Source: Lachnospiraceae bacterium
GTDB lineage: Bacteria; Bacillota; Clostridia; Lachnospirales; Lachnospiraceae
Direction of reading: 5' to 3'
Length of the DNA: 64,000 bases
NCBI GenBank assembly: GCA_015057825.1
Contig: SVDN01000005.1
Coordinates: 80,001-144,000, forward strand
Part shown: piece by piece, positions 45,311 through 55,413 of the stretch
Layout: each line of letters begins with the position of its first letter
Position numbering within the stretch: position 1 is the first letter of the stretch
Program-made: the position numbers and the translations under genes
The notes under the pieces: model-generated
Seen by the model: the letters and a program-made list of their open reading frames with translations, nothing else
Database searches by the model: none
What the model was told of the DNA's origin: nothing

Positions 45311-46134
45311 AAAGCTTCACCTCTCTTTTTAAGATCTTCCATAGCAATCTCATACTGCTCGTCATTTGGTGCAGATCCATGCCATGATGCCTGATTTTCC
45401 ATAAACGAAACGCCTTTGCCTTTAACGCTCTTTGCAATAATTGCAACCGGTTGGCCTTTAACGTTTCTCGCTTCCGTAAATGCTGCTCTTATTGAATCAA
45501 AGTCATGGGCATCCATTTCGATTACATGAAAATTGAATGCTTCGAATTTCTTATCTATTGGATAAGGTGAGCATACATCCTTTATGTCTCCGTCTATCTG
45601 AAGTCCGTTATTATCGACAATTACCACAAGATTGTCAAGATTTTTGTGGCCCGCAAACATTGCTGCTTCCCAAACCTGACCTTCCTGAATCTCGCCATCG
45701 CCCACAAGTGTAAACACTCTGTAAGAATCATTTGAAAGCTTAGCCGAAAGCGCCATTCCCACTGCCGCAGAAATCCCCTGTCCCAAAGAGCCGCTTGACA
45801 TATCAACGCCCGGAATCTTTTTCATATCAGGATGTCCCTGAAGATATGAACCGATTTTTCTAAGGGTTTTTAAATCTTCTTTAGGGAAATATCCTTTCTC
45901 GGCAAGTGTAGCATAAAGTCCCGGAGCAACATGTCCTTTTGAAAGAACGAATCTGTCTCTTTTCGGATCTTTCGGGTTTTTCGCATCAACATTCATTTCC
46001 TCAAAATAAAGGAATGTGAAAATGTCTGCTGCCGAAAGCGAACCACCCGGATGTCCGGACTTTGCGCTGTGCACAGCTTCAATAATACCTTTTCGCACTT
46101 CATTGGCGATTTTTGCAAGTTCTAAATTGTCCAT
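45298..46134 (-). CDS. Transketolase, N-terminal subunit
   Basis: 278 residues: the TPP pyrophosphate-binding domain with HSAKSGHPGGSLSAADI, KGHVAPGLYATLAEKG, the motif GDGEIQEGQVWEA...NNGLQIDG binding Mg and TPP, and a C-terminal part with GKGVSFMENQASWHG. Split transketolases of this type are usual in Clostridia. RBS AGAGG precedes ATG 46134; it overlaps the C-terminal subunit gene, and lies 30 bases after the TPR/NTPase gene. Confidence 0.93.
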   Translation of the reverse strand: MDNLELAKIANEVRKGIIEAVHSAKSGHPGGSLSAADIFTFLYFEEMNVDAKNPKDPKRDRFVLSKGHVAPGLYATLAEKGYFPKEDLKTLRKIGSYLQGHPDMKKIPGVDMSSGSLGQGISAAVGMALSAKLSNDSYRVFTLVGDGEIQEGQVWEAAMFAGHKNLDNLVVIVDNNGLQIDGDIKDVCSPYPIDKKFEAFNFHVIEMDAHDFDSIRAAFTEARNVKGQPVAIIAKSVKGKGVSFMENQASWHGSAPNDEQYEIAMEDLKKRGEALCQK

Positions 46135-46164
46135 TTTAGCAACCTCTCTTTAATTATTTGGATT

Positions 46165-48621
46165 TTAAATAAAATCCTGTTCACGAAGCACTTTTGCTCC
46201 GGAATCTTTTTCTTTATGTGAAAATGCACTGAAGATTTTTCCTATGCCTTTTCTTTGCGCATTTTCAATGGCATCGTCAATTATATCTTTGACTTCGTCA
46301 GTGGTTATACGGCTTTCGCCTCTGTTTATTTCTCCTATGCTGACATGAAGGGCAAGCATACCCATTTCATCAATGTCGTAGCCTAAGCTCTTAGCATATT
46401 TTTTCGCATATTCAGCCCATTGTTTAACACTTAAAACATCAACGTTTAAGTTAATATTAAACATTGGTCTGAGAACCGGATGATCTCTGAAAAGCTTTGT
46501 AATCGCAACTTTTGTATCTTCTAAAACTACAAGTCTTTCACCGTCGCTGTCATTTATTGCTTTTGCCAGTTCTTCTATCTTTTCGTTTTTAAGTTTTCCG
46601 GCATTTTCGATAATTATATCCGTCGCAGTAAGTTTTTCAAACATATCAGCTATGTTCTTGCCGTTAATGGACGATGCCTGAGCTTTTGCTATCTTTCTTC
46701 CTTTACGTCCGGACTCTCTGTTTGCGACTTTTATAATATTTACAATAAGCGTGGTTTTTCCGCTCTTTCCATCCCCTGTAATAACAAGGTTAGAGCCCGT
46801 AAGCTGGTTTCCTACTGCATTTCTCTTAATGAGTTTGCCGATTGTATCACAAATTCTCGGTTCCATCTTCTCATTTAAAAGATGCTCTCCAAAAAGTTCT
46901 TTTTGCTGTTCGTTTAAAATATAAGGCTTGGTAAGGCTTTCCGTAACCTGCTCTGCGGTTTCTGCTTTTGCCGCCTTAACCGGCTCGAATTTGGCTGTTG
47001 CCGCCTGTACATCTTTTTGGGCTTCTTCTGTGACATCTTTTGCTGCAGCTAGGCTAGGAGCCTCTTCAACTTCCTCTGCTTTTGTTTCCTCTGCAACTTC
47101 TATGCTTTCTTCTTCCTCTACAGGCGTATTATTGGCATCGGCAAGTTCGTTTACAACCGCCATATCAAGGGCCGCATCGAGTATCTGGTCTGTTTCTTCT
47201 TTGTTTTCCTCACGCTGTGCTATACGTTTTTCTTCATCGCTTTGTCTTTGCTCTGCGAGGCGCTTTTCTGCCTCTTCTCTGGCTGATTTTACAAGAAGGA
47301 ATTTCTCTTCCGCAAGTCTTGCCTGCTCTTTTGCATCGTTGTTTTCCTTCTCTAATCTGTCTTCGTATATGTCAAAAAGATCCGCAATGGACATCTGGCC
47401 TTCTATCTGTTCATCGTTTTGCAAAAGCTCTTCTATACGAAAGCTCATTTGGCCTTCGCCGTCTTCCATATAAAGGATTTTCTCCAGCTCGTTTATGGCA
47501 AGATCCTCATATGAAACATCCATATCATCAAAAAGCTTGTCGGTATCAAGGCTGTCCACATCAAGGCGTTCTTCTGCATGAGTTGCAACCTTTACAAGGT
47601 AGTCCGGTGCACCTTCCAAACCGGAATAGTCAACTTCCGTAGTTTCTTCTTCATCCAATTCACCGGCAGCTTCCTCAATGGGTTCTTCCGCAAGCTCATC
47701 AACAAGATCTTCTTCCACCGGCTCTTCTTCAGGCTCAACAAGAGGAAGCACAACCGGCACTACCGCCTCATCTACTGAAGGCTCTTCTTCTACTGCTTCA
47801 TCTATTACAGAATCAAGTTCATCATTCAACGAATCATCTTCTAAGTCGTCTTCTGCAAGTGTCTCAGACTCAGATTCATCCACATCTACTACAGGCACTA
47901 CTATCGGAACTATAGTTTCCTCATTCTCATCAGGCAATTCTTCTTCAGCTGCTGCCGCAAGCTCAACTTCAGCCTCTTCAGGTATTTCCGGCACAGCTTC
48001 CGTTTCAGGCTCTGCAATAGCTTGTTCTTCTACTTCAGGCTCCACCGTTTCCGGCTGATATATAGCCTTTATCCTCTTGGCAATATCTACCGACTCGCCC
48101 TCGCGATACCAAAGAATTATTTCGTCGCATAAATCTATACATTTCTTTTCCTGACCGTTTGCATGATAAAGCTTTGCAAGCTCAACCTGCCATTTTTCGT
48201 CCAATTCCAAGCTTGTATAGGCTTCAAGAATTTTAATCTGGTCTTTTATTGACACTTTGCTTGCTTTTGCAATCTCGAATTTTAAGATATATTGACTCGG
48301 ATCGTCAGGTGAAAGCTTAACAAATTCTTTGTAAAAATCAATTGCCGAAGGAATGTTGTTATCACGCACCGCCGCAATCGAAAGTCTGAAAAGAAGCTGA
48401 CGTGTAATGGGACCGCGCTCGTAGGCAAGCAAAAGAAGTGACTTTGCCTTTGCATATTCCCCTATATTATCATAAGCTTCCGCAACAATGCTGGATAGCG
48501 AAGCGCTCTTTACCTTTTTCCATTCTACTTTATCCGCAATGGACGCAATGGTCTTGTAATCTTTCTTTGCATAGAGTTTCTTTATCTGATCAACTCTGTA
48601 TTCGAACTCCTGTCTGTCCAC
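46165..48621 (-). CDS. TPR protein with long acidic linker and C-terminal P-loop NTPase domain
   Basis: 818 residues in three blocks. Residues 1-185 form TPR-like helix pairs (YDNIGEYAKAKSLLLLAYERG, AIDFYKEFVKLSPDD). Residues about 190-590 are low-complexity and acidic (Glu, Val, Ala, Asp), partly coiled coil (EEKFLLVKSAREEAEKRLAEQR). Residues 590-818 form an AAA-like ATPase: Walker A GDGKSGKT (616-623), a second-helix core with VVLEDTK, and a lid-like C-terminus, related in layout to CbxX/CfxQ-like proteins. No signal peptide or membrane helix. Exact function unknown; it lies between recR and transketolase. The start ATG 48621 has GAGGAAGAGG upstream. Confidence 0.8.
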   Translation of the reverse strand: MDRQEFEYRVDQIKKLYAKKDYKTIASIADKVEWKKVKSASLSSIVAEAYDNIGEYAKAKSLLLLAYERGPITRQLLFRLSIAAVRDNNIPSAIDFYKEFVKLSPDDPSQYILKFEIAKASKVSIKDQIKILEAYTSLELDEKWQVELAKLYHANGQEKKCIDLCDEIILWYREGESVDIAKRIKAIYQPETVEPEVEEQAIAEPETEAVPEIPEEAEVELAAAAEEELPDENEETIVPIVVPVVDVDESESETLAEDDLEDDSLNDELDSVIDEAVEEEPSVDEAVVPVVLPLVEPEEEPVEEDLVDELAEEPIEEAAGELDEEETTEVDYSGLEGAPDYLVKVATHAEERLDVDSLDTDKLFDDMDVSYEDLAINELEKILYMEDGEGQMSFRIEELLQNDEQIEGQMSIADLFDIYEDRLEKENNDAKEQARLAEEKFLLVKSAREEAEKRLAEQRQSDEEKRIAQREENKEETDQILDAALDMAVVNELADANNTPVEEEESIEVAEETKAEEVEEAPSLAAAKDVTEEAQKDVQAATAKFEPVKAAKAETAEQVTESLTKPYILNEQQKELFGEHLLNEKMEPRICDTIGKLIKRNAVGNQLTGSNLVITGDGKSGKTTLIVNIIKVANRESGRKGRKIAKAQASSINGKNIADMFEKLTATDIIIENAGKLKNEKIEELAKAINDSDGERLVVLEDTKVAITKLFRDHPVLRPMFNINLNVDVLSVKQWAEYAKKYAKSLGYDIDEMGMLALHVSIGEINRGESRITTDEVKDIIDDAIENAQRKGIGKIFSAFSHKEKDSGAKVLREQDFI

Positions 48622-48681
48622 TAAATTTACACCTCTTCCTCTAATTTACTACACATCTTTTTTTACCCAAAACCCCATCGG

Positions 48682-49278
48682 TTACATTTCAACTCTGCCT
48701 TCTAAGGCGCGAAGCAAGGTAACCTCATCTATACATTCCAAATCGCCGCCAACAGGCACACCACTTGCTATTCTGCTGACTTTGATGTTTATAGGCTTGA
48801 CCAATTTACTGATATACATGGCTGTTGTTTCGCCCTCTAAGCTTGAATTTGTGGCTATAATTACTTCATTTACATCGCCCTTTAATCTGTTAATAAGCTC
48901 TTTAAGCTTAATTTCGTTGGGACCGATTCCAAGCATAGGTGAAATCGCACCATGGAGCACATGATACACTCCGTTATATTTTCCGCATTTTTCATAAGCT
49001 GCTAAATCCTTTGTATTTTCCACAACCATAATGGTTTTGTGGTCTCTTTGCGGATTTTTGCAAATCGGACATACATCCTCGTCGGTGAGCGTAAAGCATT
49101 CACTGCAATATTTAATGTTTTCCCTTGCGCTTGTTATGGCGGTTGCCAAAGCGTTAGCCTGCTCTTTCGGCATATTTATAATATGAAAAGCAAGCCTACC
49201 CGCAGACTTGGCGCCGATACCCGGAAGTCTTGACAGCTCTTCTATTAACTTTGATATATTCGCACTGTAGTAATCCAT
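48682..49278 (-). CDS. recR: Recombination mediator RecR
   Basis: 198 residues, standard length. N-terminal helix-hairpin-helix (LSRLPGIGAKSAGRLAFH), a zinc finger with CSECFTLTDEDVCPIC, a Toprim domain (IMVVENTKDLAAYE) and the C-terminal Walker-B-like and VPVGGDLECID segments. With RecO and RecF it loads RecA on gapped DNA. It follows ebfC by nine bases; dnaX-ebfC-recR is a conserved gene order across bacteria. Confidence 0.97.
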   Translation of the reverse strand: MDYYSANISKLIEELSRLPGIGAKSAGRLAFHIINMPKEQANALATAITSARENIKYCSECFTLTDEDVCPICKNPQRDHKTIMVVENTKDLAAYEKCGKYNGVYHVLHGAISPMLGIGPNEIKLKELINRLKGDVNEVIIATNSSLEGETTAMYISKLVKPINIKVSRIASGVPVGGDLECIDEVTLLRALEGRVEM

Positions 49279-49287
49279 TATTAACCT

Positions 49288-49641
49288 CTAGAAAGGAAAT
49301 CCTCCGCCAAGACCGCCTGTAATGCCGCTCATTGACTGAGCCGATGCCTCGTCTGCTTTCTTTAATGCTTCGTTGGCTGCTGCCATAATTAAATCTTCAA
49401 GCATTTCAACATCTTCCGGATCTACAACCTCAGGATCTATTTTAACTTTGTTGATTTCTTTTTTACCCGAAACGGTTACTTCAACAGCACCGCCGCCTGC
49501 TGCAGCACTAAATTCCGCAGCTTCTAACTCTTTTTGAGCCTCTTCCATCTGACGCTGCATTCTCTGCGCCTGTTTCATTAAATTGTTCATGTTTCCCGGC
49601 ATACCCATGCCGCCTCCCGGAAATCCTCCGCGTTTAGCCAT
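49288..49641 (-). CDS. YbaB/EbfC family nucleoid-associated protein
   Basis: 117 residues with a Gly/Met-rich start ([19 protein letters not shown]) and the coiled dimer core [20 protein letters not shown] followed by [25 protein letters not shown]. Members bind DNA as dimers. It starts one base after the dnaX stop with AGGAGG within dnaX, and ends in the usual Gly-rich tail. Role in recombination or replication is suggested by the gene order only. Confidence 0.93.
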   Translation of the reverse strand: MAKRGGFPGGGMGMPGNMNNLMKQAQRMQRQMEEAQKELEAAEFSAAAGGGAVEVTVSGKKEINKVKIDPEVVDPEDVEMLEDLIMAAANEALKKADEASAQSMSGITGGLGGGFPF

Positions 49642-49642
49642 T

Positions 49643-51196
49643 TTACATTTCCTCCTCTATGGGCATTTTAATTAATTGTTTAAATTTATCATTATAATTT
49701 TCGTTTGCTTCAAGCACACGAATCTCTACATCCACCTGTTTTTCAAGCACGCTTGCTATTGCATCACGCACCTTTTTGTCTACCTGCTGGTTAAGCAAAC
49801 TGTCCGAAACAAACTTGTCCATAACAAGTAACAGTTTTTCGCCGCCGTCGGAACTAACCTTAATCTCGTTTTTTCTAAAATAAGACTTAAGCAAACCGCT
49901 TAATTTATCATTTATTTTTCCAAAATTATCGGCGACCCACTGCACTTCTTCCGGCACGGCTATATCCAGCTCTTTTATCTCTTTTGTGGGAGCGGACGCC
50001 GTTTCTTGCATTTTAGTCGGCGTAGCCGCTGCAAAATTGCCGCTTTCAATCATGCGCTCAAGATTTGAAACTCTGCTTATCAAAGACTCATAATCGTTTT
50101 TCATTTGCGGCTTGGTAAGCTTAATTATGGCAATTTCCAAAAGTATCTGCTTTTGGCTTGCATATTTTAAGCTTCCCGAAAGCTCCGAAAAAACGTTTAT
50201 ATATCTTATAATTTCAGACTGGTCGACTTTTCCCGCATGTGCCTTTAAAAGCTCTATGTTTTCGGCCGACATCTCCATCATATCGTCAGTAACATTATCT
50301 GTGGTCATTACCAACAAAATGTTTCTTAAATACCAAGTAAAATCGTTAACGAATTGTGTCAGCTCCTTACCCAAAGCCACCACTTCGTTTACCAGTTCCA
50401 AACTTCCTACCGTATCACCGTCCGTCACCTTGTCATAAAGGCGACCAAAAATCGATGTATCCACGGCACCCAGCACCTCAAGAGCGCGCTCATAAGTAAG
50501 CTCGCCTTCAAAATAAAAGGCAAGACATTGGTCAAGAAGGCTTAAGGCGTCACGCATGGAGCCATCCGCTACTTTTGCAATGTAACGAAGAGCCTTTTCT
50601 TCCACCTGCTGACCTTCCGCTTCCATAAGCTCTTTCATTCGGTCTGTAATGGTGTCGATAGTTATTCTTCTGAAATCGTATCTTTGACATCTGGAAAGAA
50701 TGGTAATCGGAAGCTTGTTAACTTCCGTCGTCGCCAAGATAAATACAGCATATTCCGGAGGCTCTTCAAGTGTTTTTAAAAGGGCGTTAAAGGCCTCTTT
50801 TGTAAGCATATGAACCTCGTCGATTATGTATATTTTGTATTTCCCCGTAGTCGGGGAATATTGAACTTCCTCAATAATCTGTCTTACATCATCCACACCG
50901 CGGTTTGATGCCGCGTCGATTTCTATTACGTTAAGGGATGCGCCTTTTGCTATAGCCTGACAAGACGGGCAGCAACCGCATGGATCTCCGTCAACGGGAT
51001 TCTCGCAATTTGCGGCCTTTGCAAGAAGCTTTGCCACACTGGTTTTACCCGTACCGCGAGTTCCGTTAAATAGATATGCATGAGCTATTTTATTGTTCTT
51101 AAGCTGATTTCTTAAAGTCTTAACCACATGGTCCTGACCCTTAACCTCCGAAAACTTCGCCGGTCTGAACTTGCGGTATAGTGCGACATACGACAT
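49643..51196 (-). CDS. dnaX: DNA polymerase III subunit gamma/tau
   Basis: Clamp-loader ATPase. 517 residues: Walker [14 protein letters not shown] (about 44-56), a zinc module with Cys in [16 protein letters not shown], Walker B IIDEVHML, sensor [13 protein letters not shown] region, and a C-terminal polymerase-interacting part (about 370-517). No obvious slippery A7 stretch is seen that would make a short gamma form. The start ATG 51196 follows a weak GGAG-like site. The gene leads the dnaX-ebfC-recR transcript; upstream lies a terminator after the chemoreceptor gene. Confidence 0.96.
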   Translation of the reverse strand: MSYVALYRKFRPAKFSEVKGQDHVVKTLRNQLKNNKIAHAYLFNGTRGTGKTSVAKLLAKAANCENPVDGDPCGCCPSCQAIAKGASLNVIEIDAASNRGVDDVRQIIEEVQYSPTTGKYKIYIIDEVHMLTKEAFNALLKTLEEPPEYAVFILATTEVNKLPITILSRCQRYDFRRITIDTITDRMKELMEAEGQQVEEKALRYIAKVADGSMRDALSLLDQCLAFYFEGELTYERALEVLGAVDTSIFGRLYDKVTDGDTVGSLELVNEVVALGKELTQFVNDFTWYLRNILLVMTTDNVTDDMMEMSAENIELLKAHAGKVDQSEIIRYINVFSELSGSLKYASQKQILLEIAIIKLTKPQMKNDYESLISRVSNLERMIESGNFAAATPTKMQETASAPTKEIKELDIAVPEEVQWVADNFGKINDKLSGLLKSYFRKNEIKVSSDGGEKLLLVMDKFVSDSLLNQQVDKKVRDAIASVLEKQVDVEIRVLEANENYNDKFKQLIKMPIEEEM

Positions 51197-51277
51197 TTTT
51201 TACTCCAAATCTATGTAAAGCATAATAAGCCAATTTACCTTTTAAATCTTACCATAATTTAGGGTCTTTATCAAGGC

Positions 51278-51311
51278 AAAAGGCGATGCCTACATTTGTA
51301 AGCATCGCCTT
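51278..51311 (-). terminator. Terminator of the chemoreceptor gene
   Basis: Ten-base perfect stem AAGGCGATGC (51280-51289) with GCATCGCCTT (51302-51311) and TTTT on the minus strand. Confidence 0.85.
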
Positions 51312-51339
51312 ATTATTATATCAACACTTTTATTAATTT

Positions 51340-53442
51340 TTACGGTAATTTAAATACCGATACGGCATCTTTCAACTGATCTGTACACTCCAACGTGTTG
51401 CTTGCAAGTTTTGCGATATGTTCTGTCTTTTCGGTAATTTCCTGAGTGCTTTCCGCAATACTTGATGTACCTGTTGCCGATTCATCCGTTGCGGTAGCCA
51501 CTTCGTCAAGAGACATAACGATTTTTGAAATTGCATCATTAACTTCCGCCGATGTATTGTTAAGGTTTTCAACATCATCCGCAATGCCTTTTGCATCTTC
51601 GTTGTACTGTTTGCTTGTAACAACAAAGTTTTCGTAGTCCGGTCCGACCGTTTCGTTTAAGAACTTAAGAATATCTTTAGCACAATTACTTAAGTTTTCA
51701 ACACTCATAATAACACCTGATGCAACATCTTTAATCTTGTTAACCGAGCTTTGCGAATCTTCGGCAAGCTTGCCGATTTCTGTTGCAACAACGGCAAAGC
51801 CTCGTCCGCTCTCGCCGGCTCTTGCAGCCTCAATAGAAGCGTTTAACGCAAGAAGGTTAGTCTGTGATGTGATATCCAATATTGCGTTGGACAACTCATT
51901 GATTTCATTAACTCTCTGCGCATCTTCAATAGCCGATGCAAGAGTTTCCGTAGCGTCTTTGTATATTCTTTCCGCATATTTTTGCGACTCGATTGTCTTA
52001 AGTTCGAGCTCATGCGCTCTTTCGCTGATCTCTCTAGCATTTTTGGCACTTACATCTGCCTGGTTGGCAATATTTCCAACGCTGTTCTTAGCTTCGTCGG
52101 ATGCCTCTGTCATAGACTGGGTTGAAGCTGCGGTTTCTTCGGATGATGCCGAAAGTTCTTGTGTTGTAGCCGATACGCTTTCAACCTCGTCTCGAAGTTC
52201 AACAACTTTTTCATTCTGTTCCTTGGCGCTTTCGGCAACGGTATCTGCTTCGTTGACAATGGTTTTAATTACATCCACAAGGGATTTTTGCATCTTATCA
52301 AGGTCTCGTGCCAAAAGTCCCGTTTCATCTTTTTTCTTAAACAAGAAACTCGGTACAGGTTTTGTAAAATCGCCTGTTGATATTCTGTCAAGAGAATCTC
52401 CTATAATTTTAATCGGTTTAACAATCATTGATGCAATAATAAATGTAGCTACAATTGCCGCAGCACCCACTATGGCCGCTATAATAATTGTTCCCCACAT
52501 AATAGCACTGTTTGCATCTTTCATTTCCGATGTCTGGATTTCCGTAACTATTACAAATCCCGTGTTCGGATCCGTTGCCCATGCTTCAAGTTTTTCCGTG
52601 CCGAACTCATCTACTGTAGTCATGCCCGTTTCGTTATTAATCATCATTGTTGTTGCTTCTATGGCTGATGCATATTCCGGATCATCTGCATGATCTGTAA
52701 TAATATTTGTAGCTGCAACCCACTCAGGGTTTTGATGAGCAATTATCATTCCTTCCGAATTTAACATATAACATGAACCCGTTTCTCCAAATGATACGGT
52801 ATTTGTTATTAACGAAAGATTTGTGGCGTCACAAACCATAAATAAACATCCGGATACCGTGCCATCATTTGCATGTACGGGAACCGAGTAAATCATGATA
52901 ATAAGTTCTTCATTGGTAGGGTCTTTCTTAGGTCCCGACAATGATGACTCTCCGTTAAATGCTGCCTTCACATAGGCTCTTTCGCCAAGGTCCAACACCT
53001 GTCCGTCATCTGTCATGGATTGTCCGGCTTTGTTAACAAAACTGATGTCATTAACACCTTCTCCGGCATGTGTAAGCGCCTGAAGAAGCATCTGTTTTTG
53101 TGCCATCATGTCGGCGTTAGGATCTTTTAACAGCTCCGATTGTGCAATACCGTTAAGTAACGCGTATTTAGCCGAAATAAACTGTTGAATGGTCTCTCTT
53201 TCGGCATATGCCACCGTCATAAGCTGCTCGACGGTTCTTTCTTCAATCTCCGTCTCGGTTTTTTTAATGCTGAATGCACCCAATACTACGGCCATAACCA
53301 CAACAATAATTATAACCGGAACGATTATTTTAAACCTTATGCTTATTCCCGGTTTTTTAAATCCTCTTTGCTGCTTTTGAGGTCTAGGCTGTTTTTGTGT
53401 TTGATTTTGGGTTTTTTCAATGTTTTGATAGTTTCCGTCCAT
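51340..53442 (-). CDS. Methyl-accepting chemotaxis protein with extracellular dCache domain
   Basis: 700 residues. A Gln/Lys/Pro-rich cytosolic start (about 1-38), membrane helix 1 (about 40-62), a dCache-type ligand-binding domain outside the cell (70-310, [16 protein letters not shown]), membrane helix 2 (about 315-340), a HAMP domain ([19 protein letters not shown]) and a long signalling hairpin whose tip has [36 protein letters not shown] 53442 has GAGGAGAG before it; the GTG five codons upstream overlaps that site. Ligand unknown. It interrupts the SRP RNA-dnaX neighbourhood. Confidence 0.93.
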   Translation of the reverse strand: MDGNYQNIEKTQNQTQKQPRPQKQQRGFKKPGISIRFKIIVPVIIIVVVMAVVLGAFSIKKTETEIEERTVEQLMTVAYAERETIQQFISAKYALLNGIAQSELLKDPNADMMAQKQMLLQALTHAGEGVNDISFVNKAGQSMTDDGQVLDLGERAYVKAAFNGESSLSGPKKDPTNEELIIMIYSVPVHANDGTVSGCLFMVCDATNLSLITNTVSFGETGSCYMLNSEGMIIAHQNPEWVAATNIITDHADDPEYASAIEATTMMINNETGMTTVDEFGTEKLEAWATDPNTGFVIVTEIQTSEMKDANSAIMWGTIIIAAIVGAAAIVATFIIASMIVKPIKIIGDSLDRISTGDFTKPVPSFLFKKKDETGLLARDLDKMQKSLVDVIKTIVNEADTVAESAKEQNEKVVELRDEVESVSATTQELSASSEETAASTQSMTEASDEAKNSVGNIANQADVSAKNAREISERAHELELKTIESQKYAERIYKDATETLASAIEDAQRVNEINELSNAILDITSQTNLLALNASIEAARAGESGRGFAVVATEIGKLAEDSQSSVNKIKDVASGVIMSVENLSNCAKDILKFLNETVGPDYENFVVTSKQYNEDAKGIADDVENLNNTSAEVNDAISKIVMSLDEVATATDESATGTSSIAESTQEITEKTEHIAKLASNTLECTDQLKDAVSVFKLP

Positions 53443-53613
53443 ACGCTCTCTCCTCACTTTAATTATTTGCCCTTATTATATGTATCGATGATACAAATAT
53501 AATTGTAGTAAGAATACTTTACGTAACAGTGAATAAACTATGAACTGAATGTTAACTTGCATTTTAATGCTACTTTTCATTTTTGAGAATTGTTATTATA
53601 TATCAAGATATGA

Positions 53614-53884
53614 ATAAAAAATCCGTGCGCTTTACTTCGAATAACAAATCGCAGGCGTTACTTAGGCAGTTAACTCAACCCAGGTGACCTTGCGGCACCC
53701 GAAAAATCCTACTTAGTGCTGCTTTGTTCCCAACCTGACACGGTTCGTAGGCATTCGCCGCGCAAGACCCAAGTCTCAACGCCACTTACCTAAGGCAGCC
53801 CTGCAAACGTTACCCTCCATAAAGCATCACCCCTGCTATAGCGGATTGCAGGTAGAAGGCACCGCTAACGCCCCGGCTGCACGG
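53614..53884 (-). ncRNA. ffs: Large-type signal recognition particle RNA
   Basis: About 262 nt (53623-53884) plus a T-run terminator at 53614-53622. The ends CCGTGC and GCACGG pair. Domain IV reads CAGGTTGGGAACAAAGCAGC, with the GGAA tetraloop closed by G-C and the asymmetric loop that binds Ffh; before the 3' arm come the conserved CTAAGTAGGAT, CGGGTGCCG and CCTGGGTTGAGTTAACTGCC segments. The 5' Alu part (GCGGTGCC...CTACCTGCAATCCGC) is present, so this is the Bacillus-like long form. Its place between tadA and dnaX is conserved in Firmicutes. A 48-base leader, removed by processing, contains GATGC/GCATC. Confidence 0.96.
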
Positions 53885-53938
53885 AAAGGTTATGACTGTT
53901 TGATTAGATGATGCCAAAGCTTTGCATCACGGAATTAT

Positions 53939-53967
53939 AGTATAATTTAAATGAGCTCTTTTGTCAA
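53939..53967 (-). promoter_or_regulatory. Strong promoter of the SRP RNA
   Basis: Consensus TTGACA (53962-53967), 17-base spacer, TATACT (53939-53944) on the minus strand. Confidence 0.85.
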
Positions 53968-54075
53968 AACTTCTTTTAAATAACACTTCAATTTGATAAA
54001 ATATTCTTGAGTCGAATCGCTTCTTTGCCGATTCCGACTTTTATAACATCACTATAAAAGATTGAGGTTATTTCT

Positions 54076-54738
54076 ATGACAATTCATGGTTTTAATAAAT
54101 TTACACTTGTTGATTATCCGGGTTTACTTGGCGCCACAGTTTTTCTTGGGGGCTGTAATTTCAGATGCCCTTTTTGCCATAACAAAGGCTTGGTTCTTAC
54201 ACCAAATGACGAGCCGGTAATTCCGGAAGAAGAAGTTTTGGCATATCTTAAAGAACGCGTCGGAAAAGTTGAAGGCGTCTGTATAACGGGCGGTGAGGCA
54301 ACACTTCAGCCCGATCTTGAAACTTTTATTCGAAAAATTCGCGATTTGGGTTACAAAATAAAGTTAGACAGCAACGGCTACAGACCTGATGTTTTAAAGG
54401 ATTTGTATAATAAAGGACTCATTGACTATGTTGCAATGGACATTAAAGCAACAAAAGAAAACTATCCCAAGGCTTGCGGTATCGAAAACGTCGATTTGTC
54501 CAAAATTCAAGAAAGCATTGATTTTATTATGAACAATGTAGGTGACTATGAATTCAGAACAACTCTTTGCAAAGAGCTGCATTCTCCGGAAGATGTTAAA
54601 GAGATAAGAAACTGGCTTAAAGGCTGCAAGCTTCACAGACTTCAGTCATATCGTGAAACTGAAGGAGTAATTAATCCGATTTTCACCGGCTATTCCGACG
54701 AAGAACTGGAAGAGCTTAACAAAATACAAGCTGACTGA
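54076..54738 (+). CDS. Radical-SAM activating protein, anaerobic ribonucleotide reductase activase type
   Basis: 220 residues with the radical SAM Cys motif CNFRCPFC (C27, C31, C34), the GGE motif GVCITGGEATLQ and LDSNGYRPDVLKDL. The start MTIHGFNKFTLVDYPG is typical of the NrdG-like family (TIGR02495 type) in Clostridia, which activates anaerobic class III ribonucleotide reductase by generating a glycyl radical. nrdD is not present here, so the client is uncertain. GAGG precedes ATG 54076 at nine bases. Opposite orientation to the SRP RNA. Confidence 0.88.
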   Translation: MTIHGFNKFTLVDYPGLLGATVFLGGCNFRCPFCHNKGLVLTPNDEPVIPEEEVLAYLKERVGKVEGVCITGGEATLQPDLETFIRKIRDLGYKIKLDSNGYRPDVLKDLYNKGLIDYVAMDIKATKENYPKACGIENVDLSKIQESIDFIMNNVGDYEFRTTLCKELHSPEDVKEIRNWLKGCKLHRLQSYRETEGVINPIFTGYSDEELEELNKIQAD

Positions 54739-54791
54739 TTAGTTTAATTTTTAAATAAACGGATTGTTAAAGCTAAGATAAAGGGGAAAAA

Positions 54792-55358
54792 ATGAAATTC
54801 GAATACGAAACAAAGCACTTGGTTTTACGCGTATTAAATGAAAATGATGCTTCCATAGTATACGACTTTGTAATAAGAAATAAAGCCGACTTTGAAAAAT
54901 ACGAACCTTTTCATTCGCCGGATTACTATACCGAGGCGGGACAGGCTTCCATTTTGAGAGCGGAATACAAGGCGTTTTTAAATCTTAAATATGTACGTTT
55001 CTATGTTTTTGACAAAAAGAACCCTTTTAAAGTGCTGGGAACCGTTTCTTATTCTCATTTAAGAAATTCACCTTACTTTAGCGCTATTTTGGGATATAAA
55101 ATCGACAAAGACCACAGAAGAGAACATGTGGGACTCGAAGCCGTTTCGGGCGCAAACAACGCAATATTCAAAGACTTGAAGGTTCATCGTCTGGAATGTT
55201 TTATTATGCCGGAAAATCAAGCTTCAATAAAGTTTATAGAACGCCTTGGTTTTAAACGCAACGGTCTTTTGGAAAAAAGCATCGAAGTTAAGGGTAAGTG
55301 GGAAGATCACTATCTTTACTCCACACTTAATCCTCACAAACTAAAAATGTATTTCTAA
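54792..55358 (+). CDS. GNAT N-acetyltransferase, RimJ/RimL-like
   Basis: 188 residues: a typical RimJ-type GNAT, with ETKHLVLRVLNENDASIVYDFVIRN at the start, the acetyl-CoA segment YKIDKDHRREHVGLEAV and the C-terminal IMPENQASIKFIERLGFKRNGLLEKS. Likely N-terminal acetylation of a ribosomal protein or an unknown small amine; not determined. RBS AAGGGG precedes ATG 54792; 53 bases after the activase gene, probably the same transcript. Confidence 0.88.
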   Translation: MKFEYETKHLVLRVLNENDASIVYDFVIRNKADFEKYEPFHSPDYYTEAGQASILRAEYKAFLNLKYVRFYVFDKKNPFKVLGTVSYSHLRNSPYFSAILGYKIDKDHRREHVGLEAVSGANNAIFKDLKVHRLECFIMPENQASIKFIERLGFKRNGLLEKSIEVKGKWEDHYLYSTLNPHKLKMYF

Positions 55359-55370
55359 ATATTATAAAAA

Positions 55371-55411
55371 ATAAGCTACGTAGGTGGTCATCCCCAAACA
55401 ACGTAGCTTTT
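55371..55411. terminator. Bidirectional terminator between GNAT gene and rsmA
   Basis: AAGCTACGT (55373-55381) with ACGTAGCTT (55401-55409) around a 19-base loop, with A- and T-rich flanks. Confidence 0.75.
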
Positions 55412-55413
55412 TA

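Noticed and set aside
46928..48058. Ser-rich plus-strand open frames opposite the TPR/NTPase gene
   Set aside because: They arise from reverse-reading GAA/GAG Glu codons of the acidic linker as Ser/Phe codons; no start signals and no domain.
49643..51196. Programmed frameshift in dnaX giving a gamma form
   Set aside because: No A-rich slippery heptamer with a following hairpin was found in the expected region.
51737..52693. 318-codon open frame on the plus strand, opposite the chemoreceptor gene
   Set aside because: It is the mirror of the Ser/Ala/Glu-rich signalling hairpin; the product is Ser/Ala/Ile low-complexity without a ribosome-binding site, and the minus-strand gene is a clear full-length receptor.
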